Of a DNA stretch of 64,000 nt, positions 9,919 to 18,802 are shown piece after piece. This DNA is from Phycisphaerae bacterium (GTDB taxonomy: Bacteria; Chloroflexota; Anaerolineae; 4572-78; J111). The notes under the pieces were generated by a model, which was given only the letters and a program-made list of their open reading frames with translations, did no database searches and had not been told where the DNA came from. The stretch covers positions 62,001 to 126,000 of the forward strand of contig JANQQF010000120.1 of the NCBI GenBank assembly GCA_028285035.1, read 5' to 3'. Numbering within the stretch: the first letter of the stretch is position 1; each line of letters starts with the position of its first letter. The translations under genes and the position numbers were made by a program.

Positions 9919-9968
9919 GATAACTCCTTGAAATTTTATTTCATACCTATTCAATAATTTGTGGGTCT

Positions 9969-10931
9969 CTAAAATCCTAAGTCAATACCTGATCCACCTT
10001 CAGTAAATAAATGCTCTGTTTCGCTGCCATCAAGATTTGCTTTGAATATTCCGTTAGAGGCATCGGTCCAATACATTTTGCCCCCAGCCTTATCCAAAAT
10101 AATGTCGTCAGGATTTGCTAATCCGGTTGTAACTAAGTTCTCAATGTCAGTACCATCAAAATTTGCCCGTTTTACTGTATCAGCCCCAAACTCCAACCAA
10201 TACATTTTTTCGTCTTCTGGATCAACCGCGATACCGGTAACACCACTTAGTCCCGTAACTAGATCCTCAATGTCAGTGCCATCAAGATTGGCCCGTTGTA
10301 CTTTTTCTGATACATAATCTGTCCAGTACATTTTATCCCTTATCAAATCTAATGATATGCCTATTGGATTTGGTAGGCTGATAACTAAATCTTCGATATT
10401 ACTTCCATTTAGATTGGCTCGTTGTACTTTCCCTGGTCCAGTATTTATCCAATACATTTTACCTCGATTTACATCCAGCTTAATATCGCGCGGAATAAAT
10501 AGACCAGTTGTAACCAAGTCCTCGACCCCACTACCATCAAGATTGGCCCGTTGTATTTTATTGTCTCCATAGTCAGCCCAATAGATTTTGCCCGAGTTCA
10601 AATCAACAGCAACTCCTCGTATACTTCCCAAACCTGTAATCAAGTCTTCAATCCCGCTGCCATCCAAATTCATTTGTCTGATCTTATCTTGTCTATCATC
10701 TCCAAAATAAATTTTATTGGTAGGTCCAGAGGAGATCTGGGCATGCGCAGGGAGTACACCAATTTCTATAATGGGCTTGGTCCAAATTGGAGGTATAACT
10801 GATTCAGTCAATACCACTCCGCTCCCAGCGAGTAAGGCTTTGATGATCTGGCGTCGCTCAATTACTGAATTTTTTGGCTCGATGCTGGTAGATTTTTGAA
10901 GGGCTAAATTTTTATTCTCACCTTCCAACAT
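9969..10931 (-). CDS. Secreted YWTD (LDL-receptor class B-like) beta-propeller protein
   Basis: 320 aa. Residues about 24-65 look like a Tat-type export signal: [16 protein letters not shown] followed by a hydrophobic run and AHAQ near residue 66. The rest is a series of about six ~42-residue repeats of the form K-[MI]-Y-W-x-[DNE]...V/I-Q/K-R-A-N-L-D-G-[ST]-x-I/V-E-D-L-V, the LDLR class B YWTD blade, enough for one six-bladed propeller. Such propellers bind proteins or sugars; the partner is unknown. It is a monocistronic minus-strand gene with AGGA before ATG. The next gene downstream (thiolase start at 9918) is only 50 bases away, so read-through is possible. Confidence 0.8.
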   Translation of the reverse strand: MLEGENKNLALQKSTSIEPKNSVIERRQIIKALLAGSGVVLTESVIPPIWTKPIIEIGVLPAHAQISSGPTNKIYFGDDRQDKIRQMNLDGSGIEDLITGLGSIRGVAVDLNSGKIYWADYGDNKIQRANLDGSGVEDLVTTGLFIPRDIKLDVNRGKMYWINTGPGKVQRANLNGSNIEDLVISLPNPIGISLDLIRDKMYWTDYVSEKVQRANLDGTDIEDLVTGLSGVTGIAVDPEDEKMYWLEFGADTVKRANFDGTDIENLVTTGLANPDDIILDKAGGKMYWTDASNGIFKANLDGSETEHLFTEGGSGIDLGF

Positions 10932-11013
10932 TCCTAAATCCTCTCCATAAAAGAATACGACAATGTATTATTTTGTTTATTCAAAGTTTTCCTGACAAAG
11001 GGAAATGAGGTTT

Positions 11014-12018
11014 TTACTCACTGTACCCATCTGAGAATACTTCGATCATCAAATAGGGATCGCCTAACGGATACAAAATTGGGCAGGTCGCGCCCCGCTT
11101 GACGTACTCACGGACTTTGGCCTTAACCTCATCTGGCGAGCCGCTGGCCGTAATTTTTTGCACCAACTCATCTGGCACCAATGGCATAGCTTCCTTGATT
11201 TGTTCCTTTGTCGCAGGCCAGCCGAGAATGCTCTGGATTTGTTGGACGACATCATCGCTCACCCCACTGGCTTTAGCAATGTGAGGTTGTTGGGCCAAAT
11301 ATTGGGTCAGCAGCCAGCGGGCGCCATCAAGGGCTTTCGCCCGATCATTGTCAACCGAACAGACAATTAACTGCGGGCGGTCGATGTCATCGACGGTACG
11401 TCCGGCTCGCTCGGCTCCGATTTTGAGGCGTTCCATCGCTGTATCGTTGTACTCTGGGGGAACACAGTAGTTGAGCACCGCCCCGTCGGAAATCTCGCCG
11501 GTCAACTCCATCATTTTTGGGCCAGTCGCGCCAATCATCATCGGAACATTGCGTGGTTCTCGTCGGCCGTGTACCACATCTAACTCAATGCCTGTAACCT
11601 GATGAAATTCACCATCATAGGTCACGTTCTCCATATTCAACAGCTTACGCATCACCTCGATCGTTTCGCGCATCGCCAACAAGGGCTTGCGGCGAGTGAT
11701 GCCAACGTTGGCGGCCAAAGGATCCCACCACGCACCAATCCCGCAGATAATGCGGTCGGGGGCCAAGTCGTCAAGGGTTAAAAAGGTTGAGGCTAACAGG
11801 CCGATATTTCGGGTCCAGTTGTTGATGACCCCCGAGCCAACCTTGATGTTCTCGGTTACTGCCGCAAAGGCCGCCATGGGTACAATCGCATCTCGTACCA
11901 AGCGACTTTCTGCCTGCCACACCGCTTCAAAGCCGTTTTTCTCGGCATATTGCGCCAGTTTCATCCCTTCACGAAGGTCATGGGCGTCCTGCAAATAGAG
12001 GGCTACTCGATCAGCCAT
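11014..12018 (-). CDS. LLM-class F420-type oxidoreductase
   Basis: 334 aa luciferase-like TIM barrel: [55 protein letters not shown] and [21 protein letters not shown] are classic segments of 5,10-methylenetetrahydromethanopterin-reductase-like flavin/F420 enzymes. These reduce or oxidise varied substrates; specificity is not visible. SD AAAGGAG precedes ATG 12018. Stands alone; the 5' leader carries a short ACCACTA-type repeat. Confidence 0.85.
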   Translation of the reverse strand: MADRVALYLQDAHDLREGMKLAQYAEKNGFEAVWQAESRLVRDAIVPMAAFAAVTENIKVGSGVINNWTRNIGLLASTFLTLDDLAPDRIICGIGAWWDPLAANVGITRRKPLLAMRETIEVMRKLLNMENVTYDGEFHQVTGIELDVVHGRREPRNVPMMIGATGPKMMELTGEISDGAVLNYCVPPEYNDTAMERLKIGAERAGRTVDDIDRPQLIVCSVDNDRAKALDGARWLLTQYLAQQPHIAKASGVSDDVVQQIQSILGWPATKEQIKEAMPLVPDELVQKITASGSPDEVKAKVREYVKRGATCPILYPLGDPYLMIEVFSDGYSE

Positions 12019-12035
12019 AAGATTACTCCTTTGTA

Positions 12036-12070
12036 AATAGTGATTTAGTGGTTAGTGGCTAGTGGATAAT
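12036..12070. repeat. Short degenerate TAGTGG tandem array
   Basis: AATAGTGATTTAGTGG then TTAGTGGCTAGTGGATAA: four loosely repeated TAGTGg units in the 5' leader of the LLM gene. A similar array lies at 35789-35820 before the subtilase gene. No function is evident. Confidence 0.5.
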
Positions 12071-12226
12071 ATCACCAAATCTGTCTTGGTTCTTTTCTAG
12101 CCAATATACCATATTTATAACTTTTGCTGTTATAGTACAGCTAAAGATTGAGCGTGTTAGCCAGTGTAATGTATCCCGTATCATCTGGCAAAATGGACAT
12201 TATCTGGATTTTTGCGTTAAATCTCA

Positions 12227-12294
12227 ATTGCGAATATTTGCAATAAAGGATAAGTATGTTATAATTCGGTTGAAATTTAGTCAAGGCTAAATTT
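12227..12294 (+). promoter_or_regulatory. Promoter with two inverted repeats upstream of the MFS gene
   Basis: TTGCAA (12238-12243), 16-bp spacer, TATAAT (12260-12265) form a good sigma-70-like promoter. ATTGCGAATATTTGCAAT (12227-12244) is palindromic but for one central pair and covers the -35. AAATTTAG (12273-12280) and CTAAATTT (12287-12294) are a perfect 8-bp inverted repeat with 6-bp spacer at the expected start of transcription. Both positions suit repressor operators. The rest of the 311-base gap 12019-12329 has no ORF. Confidence 0.6.
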
Positions 12295-12329
12295 TTATTT
12301 TATATCGACTAAATGTAGTGAGGTGAAAT

Positions 12330-13556
12330 ATGACCCTAACCCGACCTTTTCGTAGTTTGAATGTTCTACGCCAGCGACATCTAGCAACATTGTGGGTGGC
12401 TCAAGTATTCTCCGCAATTGGTGATCAGCTCTATGATGTAGCAATTGTCTGGCTGAGTGTGCAAATTGTTGGGAGTGAGGCGGGCTTTGTTCTAGCCGCA
12501 GGCTCGATCTCTAATCTTGTGTTTGGTCTACTCGGCGGTGTCTATGCTGACCGCTGGGATCGACGGAGGACGCTAATTGGGGCTGATATTTTGCGGGCGA
12601 TGGCCGTTTTGACCCTGCCCGCAGCAGCGGTGATTGGTGAGATTACGTTAGTTCATCTGGCCATCGTAGCGGCCATTGTCGGCGGGTTGACCTCGTTGTT
12701 CGAGCCAACCCTGCAAGCCAGCCTACCCAGCTTGACCCGTGATACGCAGTCCCTTCAGGCGGCTAATGCCTTGATGGATGTCACCGTGCGGCTGGCCTTT
12801 ATTTTTGGACCAGGATTAGCTGGAGTACTGATTGCCTTACTTCCCCTGCCCCATTTCTTCACCCTCGATGCCATCACATTTTTCATTTCTGCCCTCGCCA
12901 TCTTATCCATCCGCCATCATTTTCCATCGCAGGGACCGATCGCCTCTGATGAAGCACAAAGCGTGGTCAAAGACATTCGAAATGCGCTAGGCCTAATCAA
13001 ACAAAACACTGCGTTATCCTGGGCCATCGTCAACATCGGGCTAACCAATATGTTGTGGAGTGCTTCATTTATCGTTGGGGCGGCTTTGCTGGTTGATCGA
13101 AAGTTTGAGGCTGAGGTCGGAGCTTATGGCTTGTTGATTGCCGCATACGGCGTGGGTAATGTTCTGAGTAATCTCGTGGTTGGTGGACTCACAATTGACC
13201 GCCAACGGCGAGCCTTTATTCATTTTTGTGGCAGCGTGATGTTGGGGCTAGGCTTTATCATCGTTGGGTTTGCTCCTACCTATCCCATCGCTTTACTGGG
13301 CGCGATGATTGCGGCCTTGGGGGGACCAATGACCGACGTGATGCTCTTGCTGATGATCCAACAGGATTTCCCCGCCAATCAGGTCGGCAAAATTTACAGC
13401 GTGCGCATGACAACGTCCAGTGCGGGCTACTCGCTCGGGCTGATGCTGGCTGCGTCTTTGTTTGCTGTAACTCAGCCAGACCAGGGCATTCTTATTTGTG
13501 CTTTGGGGATATTGTTTGTTGGCCTTGTGGGCGTGCTCAGATTTTGGCGGGGATGA
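12330..13556 (+). CDS. MFS transporter (putative drug/solute exporter)
   Basis: 408 aa, about 12 hydrophobic segments, most similar in layout to MFS_3/enterobactin-exporter-like permeases: LATLWVAQVFSAIGDQLYDVAIVW at the first helix, the loop 2-3 motif GGVYADRWDRRRTLIGAD (MFS motif A) and the related GGLTIDRQRRAF at the loop 8-9 position. Long central loop after helix 6. GAGGTG lies 7 bases before ATG. Single gene with its own apparently repressible promoter, and convergent with the Gfo/Idh operon. Substrate unknown. Confidence 0.85.
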   Translation: MTLTRPFRSLNVLRQRHLATLWVAQVFSAIGDQLYDVAIVWLSVQIVGSEAGFVLAAGSISNLVFGLLGGVYADRWDRRRTLIGADILRAMAVLTLPAAAVIGEITLVHLAIVAAIVGGLTSLFEPTLQASLPSLTRDTQSLQAANALMDVTVRLAFIFGPGLAGVLIALLPLPHFFTLDAITFFISALAILSIRHHFPSQGPIASDEAQSVVKDIRNALGLIKQNTALSWAIVNIGLTNMLWSASFIVGAALLVDRKFEAEVGAYGLLIAAYGVGNVLSNLVVGGLTIDRQRRAFIHFCGSVMLGLGFIIVGFAPTYPIALLGAMIAALGGPMTDVMLLLMIQQDFPANQVGKIYSVRMTTSSAGYSLGLMLAASLFAVTQPDQGILICALGILFVGLVGVLRFWRG

Positions 13557-13574
13557 GAGGGGGAAATTATTTGT

Positions 13575-13643
13575 CCACAGATAGACACAGATAAAGCCAA
13601 TTTAAGGGCAGAATAATTTGTGAAAATCTGTGTTTATCTGTGG
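13575..13643. terminator. Long inverted repeat between convergent genes
   Basis: CCACAGATAGACACAGAT (13575-13592) pairs with ATCTGTGTTTATCTGTGG (13626-13643) at 17 of 18 positions, loop 33. It occupies the 94-base gap between the MFS stop and the Gfo/Idh stop and probably serves as a two-way transcription barrier. The 'CCACAGAT..ACACAGAT' sequence is of the dispersed-repeat type seen in many genomes. Confidence 0.55.
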
Positions 13644-13650
13644 ATAATCT

Positions 13651-14751
13651 TTAAGTATCCAACCGCCCCGGCAGCAATCCCAACGGCAACGGCGCAGGTT
13701 GTTCACACTGACTTTCGATGTCGATGTACTGTCCGGACTCCGATGACTCGATGAAAGCGTGCATCAGATCGAGGACGTGGTAGGCCAGGTCGGCATTGGT
13801 GCGATGTGGGCGCTGGTAGGTGACCGCGTAGGCTAACTCGGCAGCTCCGACACCTCGTAACATCTCGGTCGAATGGGTGAGCGGGATTTCCTGCCAGCTG
13901 TCATCTCCGCCACGCCGAATGCGTACCGGACCACCAAAAATGTTTGGATCGGGCACATGTAGCGTTCCCTCGGAGCCATAAATTTCGATGTTCGGCACAT
14001 TGGTGTGCCAGCCGTCAAAGGTGGTGACCAAGGTGGCGACCGGTCCGGCGGCAAAGTTGAGGACACCCGCTACGTAGGTGGGTACTTCAACCGGAATCTC
14101 TTGGCCGAACAAGGCCTCGCTGGTGGCGACGCGGTTGGGATAGGAGATGCGAGCGGCCCCAGCTACTCTGGCGATCGGGCCGAGCAAATGGACCAATGAG
14201 GTGAGATAGTACGGCCCCATATCAAACATCGGACCTGCTCCCGGCTGATAGAAGAAGCCAGGATTGGGATGCCAGCGCTCTGGCCCTCGGTTCATCATAA
14301 AAGCAGTTGCGCCGACGGGCTGCCCAATCCAGCCGTCATCGATCAGTTTGCGACAGGTTTGCAAACCGCCACCCAGGAAAGTATCCGGGGCGCATCCCAC
14401 CAAAACACCCTTTTCTTTGGCAGCGGCTAAAATCTTTTGCCCGTCCTCGCGGGTGGTGGCCAGCGGTTTTTCGCTTTGCACGTGTTTGCCAGCGGTAATG
14501 GCCTGTAGGGTCACTTCAGCGTGTACGGCCGGGATCGTGAGATTGATAATGATGTCAATGTTGGGGTCTGCCAGCAGGTCAGGAACCGAGGAGGCGTATA
14601 AATCGAATTTATCAGCCAGAGCCTTGGCCTTATCGAGGTCGATGTCTGCACAAGCCACAAGGTCCAAAATATCAAACATACGGCACCCCTTGACATATTG
14701 GGTGCTGATATTCCCACAGCCGATGATGCCTACTTTGACCTTATTTTCCAT
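13651..14751 (-). CDS. Gfo/Idh/MocA family oxidoreductase
   Basis: 366 aa from ATG 14751; the frame extends further upstream but this start has an AAGGGGG run about 10 bases ahead and begins directly with the Rossmann motif KVGIIGCGNIS. The family motif EKP is present (SEKPLATT), as is the C-terminal alpha/beta domain with MFDMGPYYL. These NAD(P) enzymes act on sugars or inositols. The start overlaps the end of the upstream TIM-barrel isomerase gene by 11 bases, so the two form a coupled sugar- or polyol-processing pair. Confidence 0.88.
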   Translation of the reverse strand: MENKVKVGIIGCGNISTQYVKGCRMFDILDLVACADIDLDKAKALADKFDLYASSVPDLLADPNIDIIINLTIPAVHAEVTLQAITAGKHVQSEKPLATTREDGQKILAAAKEKGVLVGCAPDTFLGGGLQTCRKLIDDGWIGQPVGATAFMMNRGPERWHPNPGFFYQPGAGPMFDMGPYYLTSLVHLLGPIARVAGAARISYPNRVATSEALFGQEIPVEVPTYVAGVLNFAAGPVATLVTTFDGWHTNVPNIEIYGSEGTLHVPDPNIFGGPVRIRRGGDDSWQEIPLTHSTEMLRGVGAAELAYAVTYQRPHRTNADLAYHVLDLMHAFIESSESGQYIDIESQCEQPAPLPLGLLPGRLDT

Positions 14752-15496
14752 GACCCCAACCCCCTTGTACCAGATAGTTGAAGCTTTTTTCCACGGCCTC
14801 GAACATATCCGTATCACACTTATCCAACTCGACAACGTACCATTCTGTGGCACCCTGTCCCGCCTCAATGACCGCAGGCAAGTCCATCACCCCCTCACCG
14901 AAGGCGACCATGGCCTCCTCAGTTGTGGCCGGACCATCTTTCATATGTAAAAACGGGGCACGTGCGCCAAACTCCTTCACGATGGTGGCGGGATCAAGGC
15001 CTGCCGTTTTGATCCAGTACACATCCAACTCAAAGAAGATTGTTGGCTCAAGTCGCTCCAGCCAGATTTGATAGGGACGGGTATCTTCCACCGGTTCAAA
15101 CTCCCACCAATGATTGTGGACGCCAAGGCTTAGCCCGCGAGCTGTGGCCACCGCATTGGCCTCATTGAGCATATCACACAATCGTTGAACCCCGGCGACG
15201 GTTTTGTAGTCCTCTTTGGGTAGGGCGGGACAAATGAGGTGTTTGCAGCCTAAACTGTCCATTGTGTCTAAAATTTCGTTTTGTCGCTCTCCCAGCGGTA
15301 ACGGCGCGTGCGCACTGGACACGGTGAGGCCGAGATCGTTAAATAATTGGGCCGCTGCGGCTGGCGTTGTGCCTGGAAAGCCGGCCGTTTCTACCCCAGC
15401 ATATCCCATCTCCGCAATCCTTCGAACACTGCCCTCAAAATCCTGGGCCATCGCCTCTCGGATCGAATAAAGTTGGACCGAAATTGGTAGTGACAT
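14741..15496 (-). CDS. Sugar phosphate isomerase/epimerase (xylose isomerase-like TIM barrel)
   Basis: 251 aa from ATG 15496 with AGGAGA 8 bases upstream. AP endonuclease 2 / IolE-like barrel: SVQLYSIREAM at strand 1, MGYAGVETAGF, LGVHNHWWEFEP, FFELDVYWIKTAG, FLHMKDGP and EWYVVELDKCD carry the acidic and His residues that bind a divalent metal. Typical pairing with a Gfo/Idh dehydrogenase (overlapping downstream) points to oxidation and isomerisation of a sugar or cyclitol; the substrate is not known. Confidence 0.85.
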   Translation of the reverse strand: MSLPISVQLYSIREAMAQDFEGSVRRIAEMGYAGVETAGFPGTTPAAAAQLFNDLGLTVSSAHAPLPLGERQNEILDTMDSLGCKHLICPALPKEDYKTVAGVQRLCDMLNEANAVATARGLSLGVHNHWWEFEPVEDTRPYQIWLERLEPTIFFELDVYWIKTAGLDPATIVKEFGARAPFLHMKDGPATTEEAMVAFGEGVMDLPAVIEAGQGATEWYVVELDKCDTDMFEAVEKSFNYLVQGGWGHGK

Positions 15497-15525
15497 TAAT
15501 GTTCTCCTTGAAATTAGTTTGTAAC

Positions 15526-15541
15526 ACAAGCTTTAGCTTGT
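15526..15541. repeat. Short perfect palindrome ACAAGCT-TT-AGCTTGT
   Basis: 7-bp arms with a 2-base centre, about 30 bases upstream of the isomerase start on the minus strand. Could be an operator or a small dispersed repeat related to the AAGCTT-rich palindrome at 21726-21780. Confidence 0.35.
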
Positions 15542-15698
15542 TCGTGCACAGGCACGGGGCCTTCATTTTTTCTGCCACAAGAAGCCGTTATCTTATCAGG
15601 TCTTGCTTATACGGCAAGTCATTACAATCTTGAAGTACAGCTAGTAGAGGCTTTGTTTTGCTGACGAAACTTTATCTATTTAACCGCTGTCTTAAATA

Positions 15699-15707
15699 TG
15701 TTATACT
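15699..15707 (+). promoter_or_regulatory. Extended -10 promoter of the CNNM/CorC gene
   Basis: TGTTATACT: TG followed by one base and TATACT (15702-15707). A weak TTTAAC sits 17 bp upstream (15679-15684). Distance to the TTG start at 15743 is 35 bases. Confidence 0.5.
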
Positions 15708-15742
15708 AGTCAAAATTCTTGTAATCCTAAGGATCAATAATC

Positions 15743-17074
15743 TTGAACAACCCTGTTTTTGAAATTCTGATTATATTTTTGTTACTCATCGGTAATGGAC
15801 TGTTTGCAATGGCCGAGATTGCTATTGTGTCAGCGCGTAAAGCTCGCCTCTCGCCCTTGGCTGAAGAGGGGCAGAAAGCTGCTCAAACCGCCTTAGATTT
15901 GGCTCGCGATCCGAATGAGTTTTTGGCCACCACTCAAATTGGTATCACGTTGGTGGGTATCTTGGCCGGAGCATTTGGGGGAGCGACGTTGGCGCAGGGG
16001 CTTGGGGCTTACTTTAGCACGATTTCTTGGCTGGCCCCCTATGCCGAGACCTTGGCCTTTGGGATTGTGGTTGTGGGCGTGACCTACTTTTCACTCATTA
16101 TCGGGGAATTGGTCCCCAAAAGGATTGGCCTCAACAATGCTGAGCGCATTGCCATCTTAGTTGCTCGCCCAATGCGGCTTCTGTCAAAAATTGTCTCTCC
16201 GATCGTTTGGTTTCTTGGGGCCTCAACTGAATTTGTGCTCCGTATCCTCCGTATCAAGCCTTCGACTGAGCCAAGCGTGACCGAGGATGAGATCAAAGTG
16301 CTGATTGAGGAAGGGACCCAAATCGGGGTCTTTAAGGAAGCTGAACAAGATATGATCGAGGGTGTGCTTCATCTAGATGAGCGGCGAGTCACACTGGCGA
16401 TGACCCCACGGCACCGGATTATTTGGCTTGATGCGACAGCTCCGCCTGATGAACTTTTAGCTAAAATTACGCAAAGTCAACGTTCACGGTATCCTGTTGC
16501 GGATGGTGATTTGGATCACATGTTGGGCATTGTCTATGCCCGAGATTTATTGGTTCAACAACTGACTGAGGAACCCTTTGATATTCGCGCTCTGCTTCAC
16601 CCTGTTCAATTTGTTCCTGAAGGGATTTCCATTTTGAAGCTTCTGAGTCGGTTCAAGGAGGAGCAGGTCCATATTGCCTTGGTGACGGATGAGTACGGCA
16701 GCATTGAGGGCTTGGTGACGCCGAACGACATTTTGGAGATGATCGTGGGAGATATTCCATCCCACGAGGATGAAGATTATCCTGATCCACAAGTTGTGCT
16801 ACGTGAGGATGGCTCTTGGTTGATTGATGGGTTGTTGACGATTGATAAATTTAAGACACTATTCGAGATTGAAGCGTTACCCGGTGAAACTGAGGGAACG
16901 TATCATACCCTTGGCGGCTTTGTGATTCATCAAAGCGAGGCCATTCCTATTCCAGGGCATCATTTTGACTGGAATAACTTCCGATTCGAGATCATGGATA
17001 TGGATCGCCGTCGGGTCGATAAGGTGTTGGTCACCCCGCCTGCACTTGATCTCGAAGAATCAGATGAATCGTAA
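15743..17074 (+). CDS. CNNM/CorC (hemolysin C-like) transporter family protein with CBS pair
   Basis: 443 aa from a TTG start with AAGGA 9 bases upstream. Residues 1-190 are the CNNM/DUF21 membrane domain (GNGLFAMAEIAIVSARKARL, TTQIGITLVGILAGAFGG, IIGELVPKRIGL). Residues about 215-335 are two CBS domains (SRYPVADGDLDHMLGIVYARD; IALVTDEYGSIEGLVTPND), and residues about 350-430 the CorC_HlyC domain. Related proteins are linked to Mg2+/Co2+ efflux. Probably co-transcribed with the DinB-like gene 7 bases downstream. Confidence 0.88.
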   Translation: MNNPVFEILIIFLLLIGNGLFAMAEIAIVSARKARLSPLAEEGQKAAQTALDLARDPNEFLATTQIGITLVGILAGAFGGATLAQGLGAYFSTISWLAPYAETLAFGIVVVGVTYFSLIIGELVPKRIGLNNAERIAILVARPMRLLSKIVSPIVWFLGASTEFVLRILRIKPSTEPSVTEDEIKVLIEEGTQIGVFKEAEQDMIEGVLHLDERRVTLAMTPRHRIIWLDATAPPDELLAKITQSQRSRYPVADGDLDHMLGIVYARDLLVQQLTEEPFDIRALLHPVQFVPEGISILKLLSRFKEEQVHIALVTDEYGSIEGLVTPNDILEMIVGDIPSHEDEDYPDPQVVLREDGSWLIDGLLTIDKFKTLFEIEALPGETEGTYHTLGGFVIHQSEAIPIPGHHFDWNNFRFEIMDMDRRRVDKVLVTPPALDLEESDES

Positions 17075-17081
17075 GTGATCA

Positions 17082-17588
17082 ATGCCACCCAAAAACGTTA
17101 CGCCTGCCGAAATCGAAGCATATCTGGCCCTACTTGAGGAAACGCCAAAACGCATCGAGGCTGGCATTCAGGGTGTCAGTGAGGCAGGGCTCACTGGGAC
17201 ATCTCAATCTGGCAACTGGTCAGCCATCGAAATTTTGGCTCATCTTCAAGCCTGTGCTGAAGTTTGGTCACAAAGTATTTATTTGATGCGCCTGCACGAT
17301 ACCCCAACTATCCCATCAGTTCATCCTCGGGACTGGGCCAAACTGCTTCAGTATCAGACAAGGCCTTTCCTTGAGATCTTTCAAATGTTTTCTGTACAGC
17401 GTCAATTGTTATTGGGCAGCCTGAATAAGCTTCCTTTTGAGGATTGGTCGCGTGGGGCAATCATCGCCGGACGTAATCATACGATTTTTAGTCAGGTGCG
17501 ACGAATGGCCCGCCACGAGCGAGAGCATTGTGAGCAGTTTGGGGCGTTGTTTGAGCACGCTTACAAGTCTGAGCGATACAACAAATAG
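17082..17588 (+). CDS. DinB-like four-helix protein
   Basis: 168 aa. Conserved pattern of the DinB_2 group: NWSAIEILAHLQACAEVW and, near the C-terminus, RMARHEREHCEQF, supplying three His residues for a metal site. Begins 7 bases after the CNNM gene and runs into the convergent GNAT gene, overlapping it by 28 bases. Function unknown; a thiol-dependent transferase role is the family precedent. Confidence 0.7.
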   Translation: MPPKNVTPAEIEAYLALLEETPKRIEAGIQGVSEAGLTGTSQSGNWSAIEILAHLQACAEVWSQSIYLMRLHDTPTIPSVHPRDWAKLLQYQTRPFLEIFQMFSVQRQLLLGSLNKLPFEDWSRGAIIAGRNHTIFSQVRRMARHEREHCEQFGALFEHAYKSERYNK

Positions 17589-18685
17589 GTTTGACGAGGC
17601 TCAGCCCCGTGCGTTTTGAGAAATTTATTGGCTGGACCTGTGCTGGGAATTGGGCCAATGGTCAGCGTTTGCCAGCCTTGTGTTTTGGCCGTTTGCAAGG
17701 CTTGATGCAACAATTGGCTGCCAATACCTTGCCTTCGCCATTCAGGCAGGACCCCACCAAACAGAATTCTTCCCTGCTGTACTGGCAACCGTTGTGTCCC
17801 CCATAAATGTAGGCGTTGCGGCCAGGTCCGTCCCCCTCGACTGCGGTGTAGTTGTGGGGCTAGATCAGGTTGGAGGAGCACAAATCCGACAGCCTCGCCT
17901 TCAACCGAAGCCAGCCACCCCTTCAATTGCCAACGGCTCAGCCATCGCAATAAAAACTCTGTTTCCAATACATCCGGCGGGATAAGATCAGCCCAATTTG
18001 AAAAGCTGCTCGCAAAAAGCGACCATAGATCAGTGGTTAGTCGTTGTGGATCAAATGGCTCAAGATGAGCCTTGTTTGGCGCTGTCTTTGGCAGTGTCGG
18101 GGGAATGTCTAAGTAGTAGAGTTGGCTTCGCCAGCGAGGCCGCATCACATCACCCAAAAGCTCTGGCATAAAGGGGGGGTGATAAGGGGTGTGTTGAGGA
18201 GGAAGCACCCCCCAATAATCTTGCAAGAGGCTACTACCGAGGTGTGGTGAGATGCCCACAGGCCCGACGAGCGTGTGAAATCCTTGCCCTGCCAAATGCT
18301 CGGTGATGACGCCAAACAACTTTCGTATGGTCCCGATATCATTGGCCACATTTAAAAATGAGACATAGGCCACCCCATCCTCCTGGCGACGAGGATCACG
18401 CAAAATCATCCCTGTGCCCACCGTTTGATCAAACGCGGCGGAACTCATCATATCGTATGATCTCTTTTTGCGGGGAATTGCTTCAAGGTAGAAGTAGCTG
18501 GGGTTGAGACGAGACAAATGGGGATTATTTCGGCCCGGCTCCATCGCCCAGCGCAGGTTAGTGTAGGCTGGGGGCACCCAAAATGAGTCGCGTTGCTGTA
18601 AACGCCAGCCGTTGGTTACAACCGTCCGTCGATCCCACCAATTTTCGGCCCAGGTGGCCGAATGATTCATATACCTGGCATCCAC
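17561..18685 (-). CDS. GNAT family N-acetyltransferase-like protein
   Basis: 374 aa if read from GTG 18685; ATG 18670 (five codons in) is an equally possible start. The C-terminal ~150 residues contain a GNAT acetyl-CoA motif: GRILFGGVLPEWRRQGIGSQ, where RRQGIGSQL is motif A, then FLKTHGAEPRQTYLLYRS. The N-terminal half (about residues 40-180) resembles another, degenerate GNAT-like or N-acyltransferase fold (VAYVSFLNVANDIGTIRKLF, LVGPVGISPHLG), as in 'hypothetical N-acetyltransferase' proteins with a GP-loop. Overlaps the convergent DinB-like gene by 28 bases. Confidence 0.65.
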   Translation of the reverse strand: MDARYMNHSATWAENWWDRRTVVTNGWRLQQRDSFWVPPAYTNLRWAMEPGRNNPHLSRLNPSYFYLEAIPRKKRSYDMMSSAAFDQTVGTGMILRDPRRQEDGVAYVSFLNVANDIGTIRKLFGVITEHLAGQGFHTLVGPVGISPHLGSSLLQDYWGVLPPQHTPYHPPFMPELLGDVMRPRWRSQLYYLDIPPTLPKTAPNKAHLEPFDPQRLTTDLWSLFASSFSNWADLIPPDVLETEFLLRWLSRWQLKGWLASVEGEAVGFVLLQPDLAPQLHRSRGGRTWPQRLHLWGTQRLPVQQGRILFGGVLPEWRRQGIGSQLLHQALQTAKTQGWQTLTIGPIPSTGPANKFLKTHGAEPRQTYLLYRSDL

Positions 18686-18802
18686 AATGTATACCTATCT
18701 TGATTTACGATTGTTTTATATTAGTTATTCCGTAAATCGTAAATTAGCTGAGGGTGAGTTTTGTTACGTCAATAAGTTTGATCAGTAGCGATATGTGCAG
18801 AT

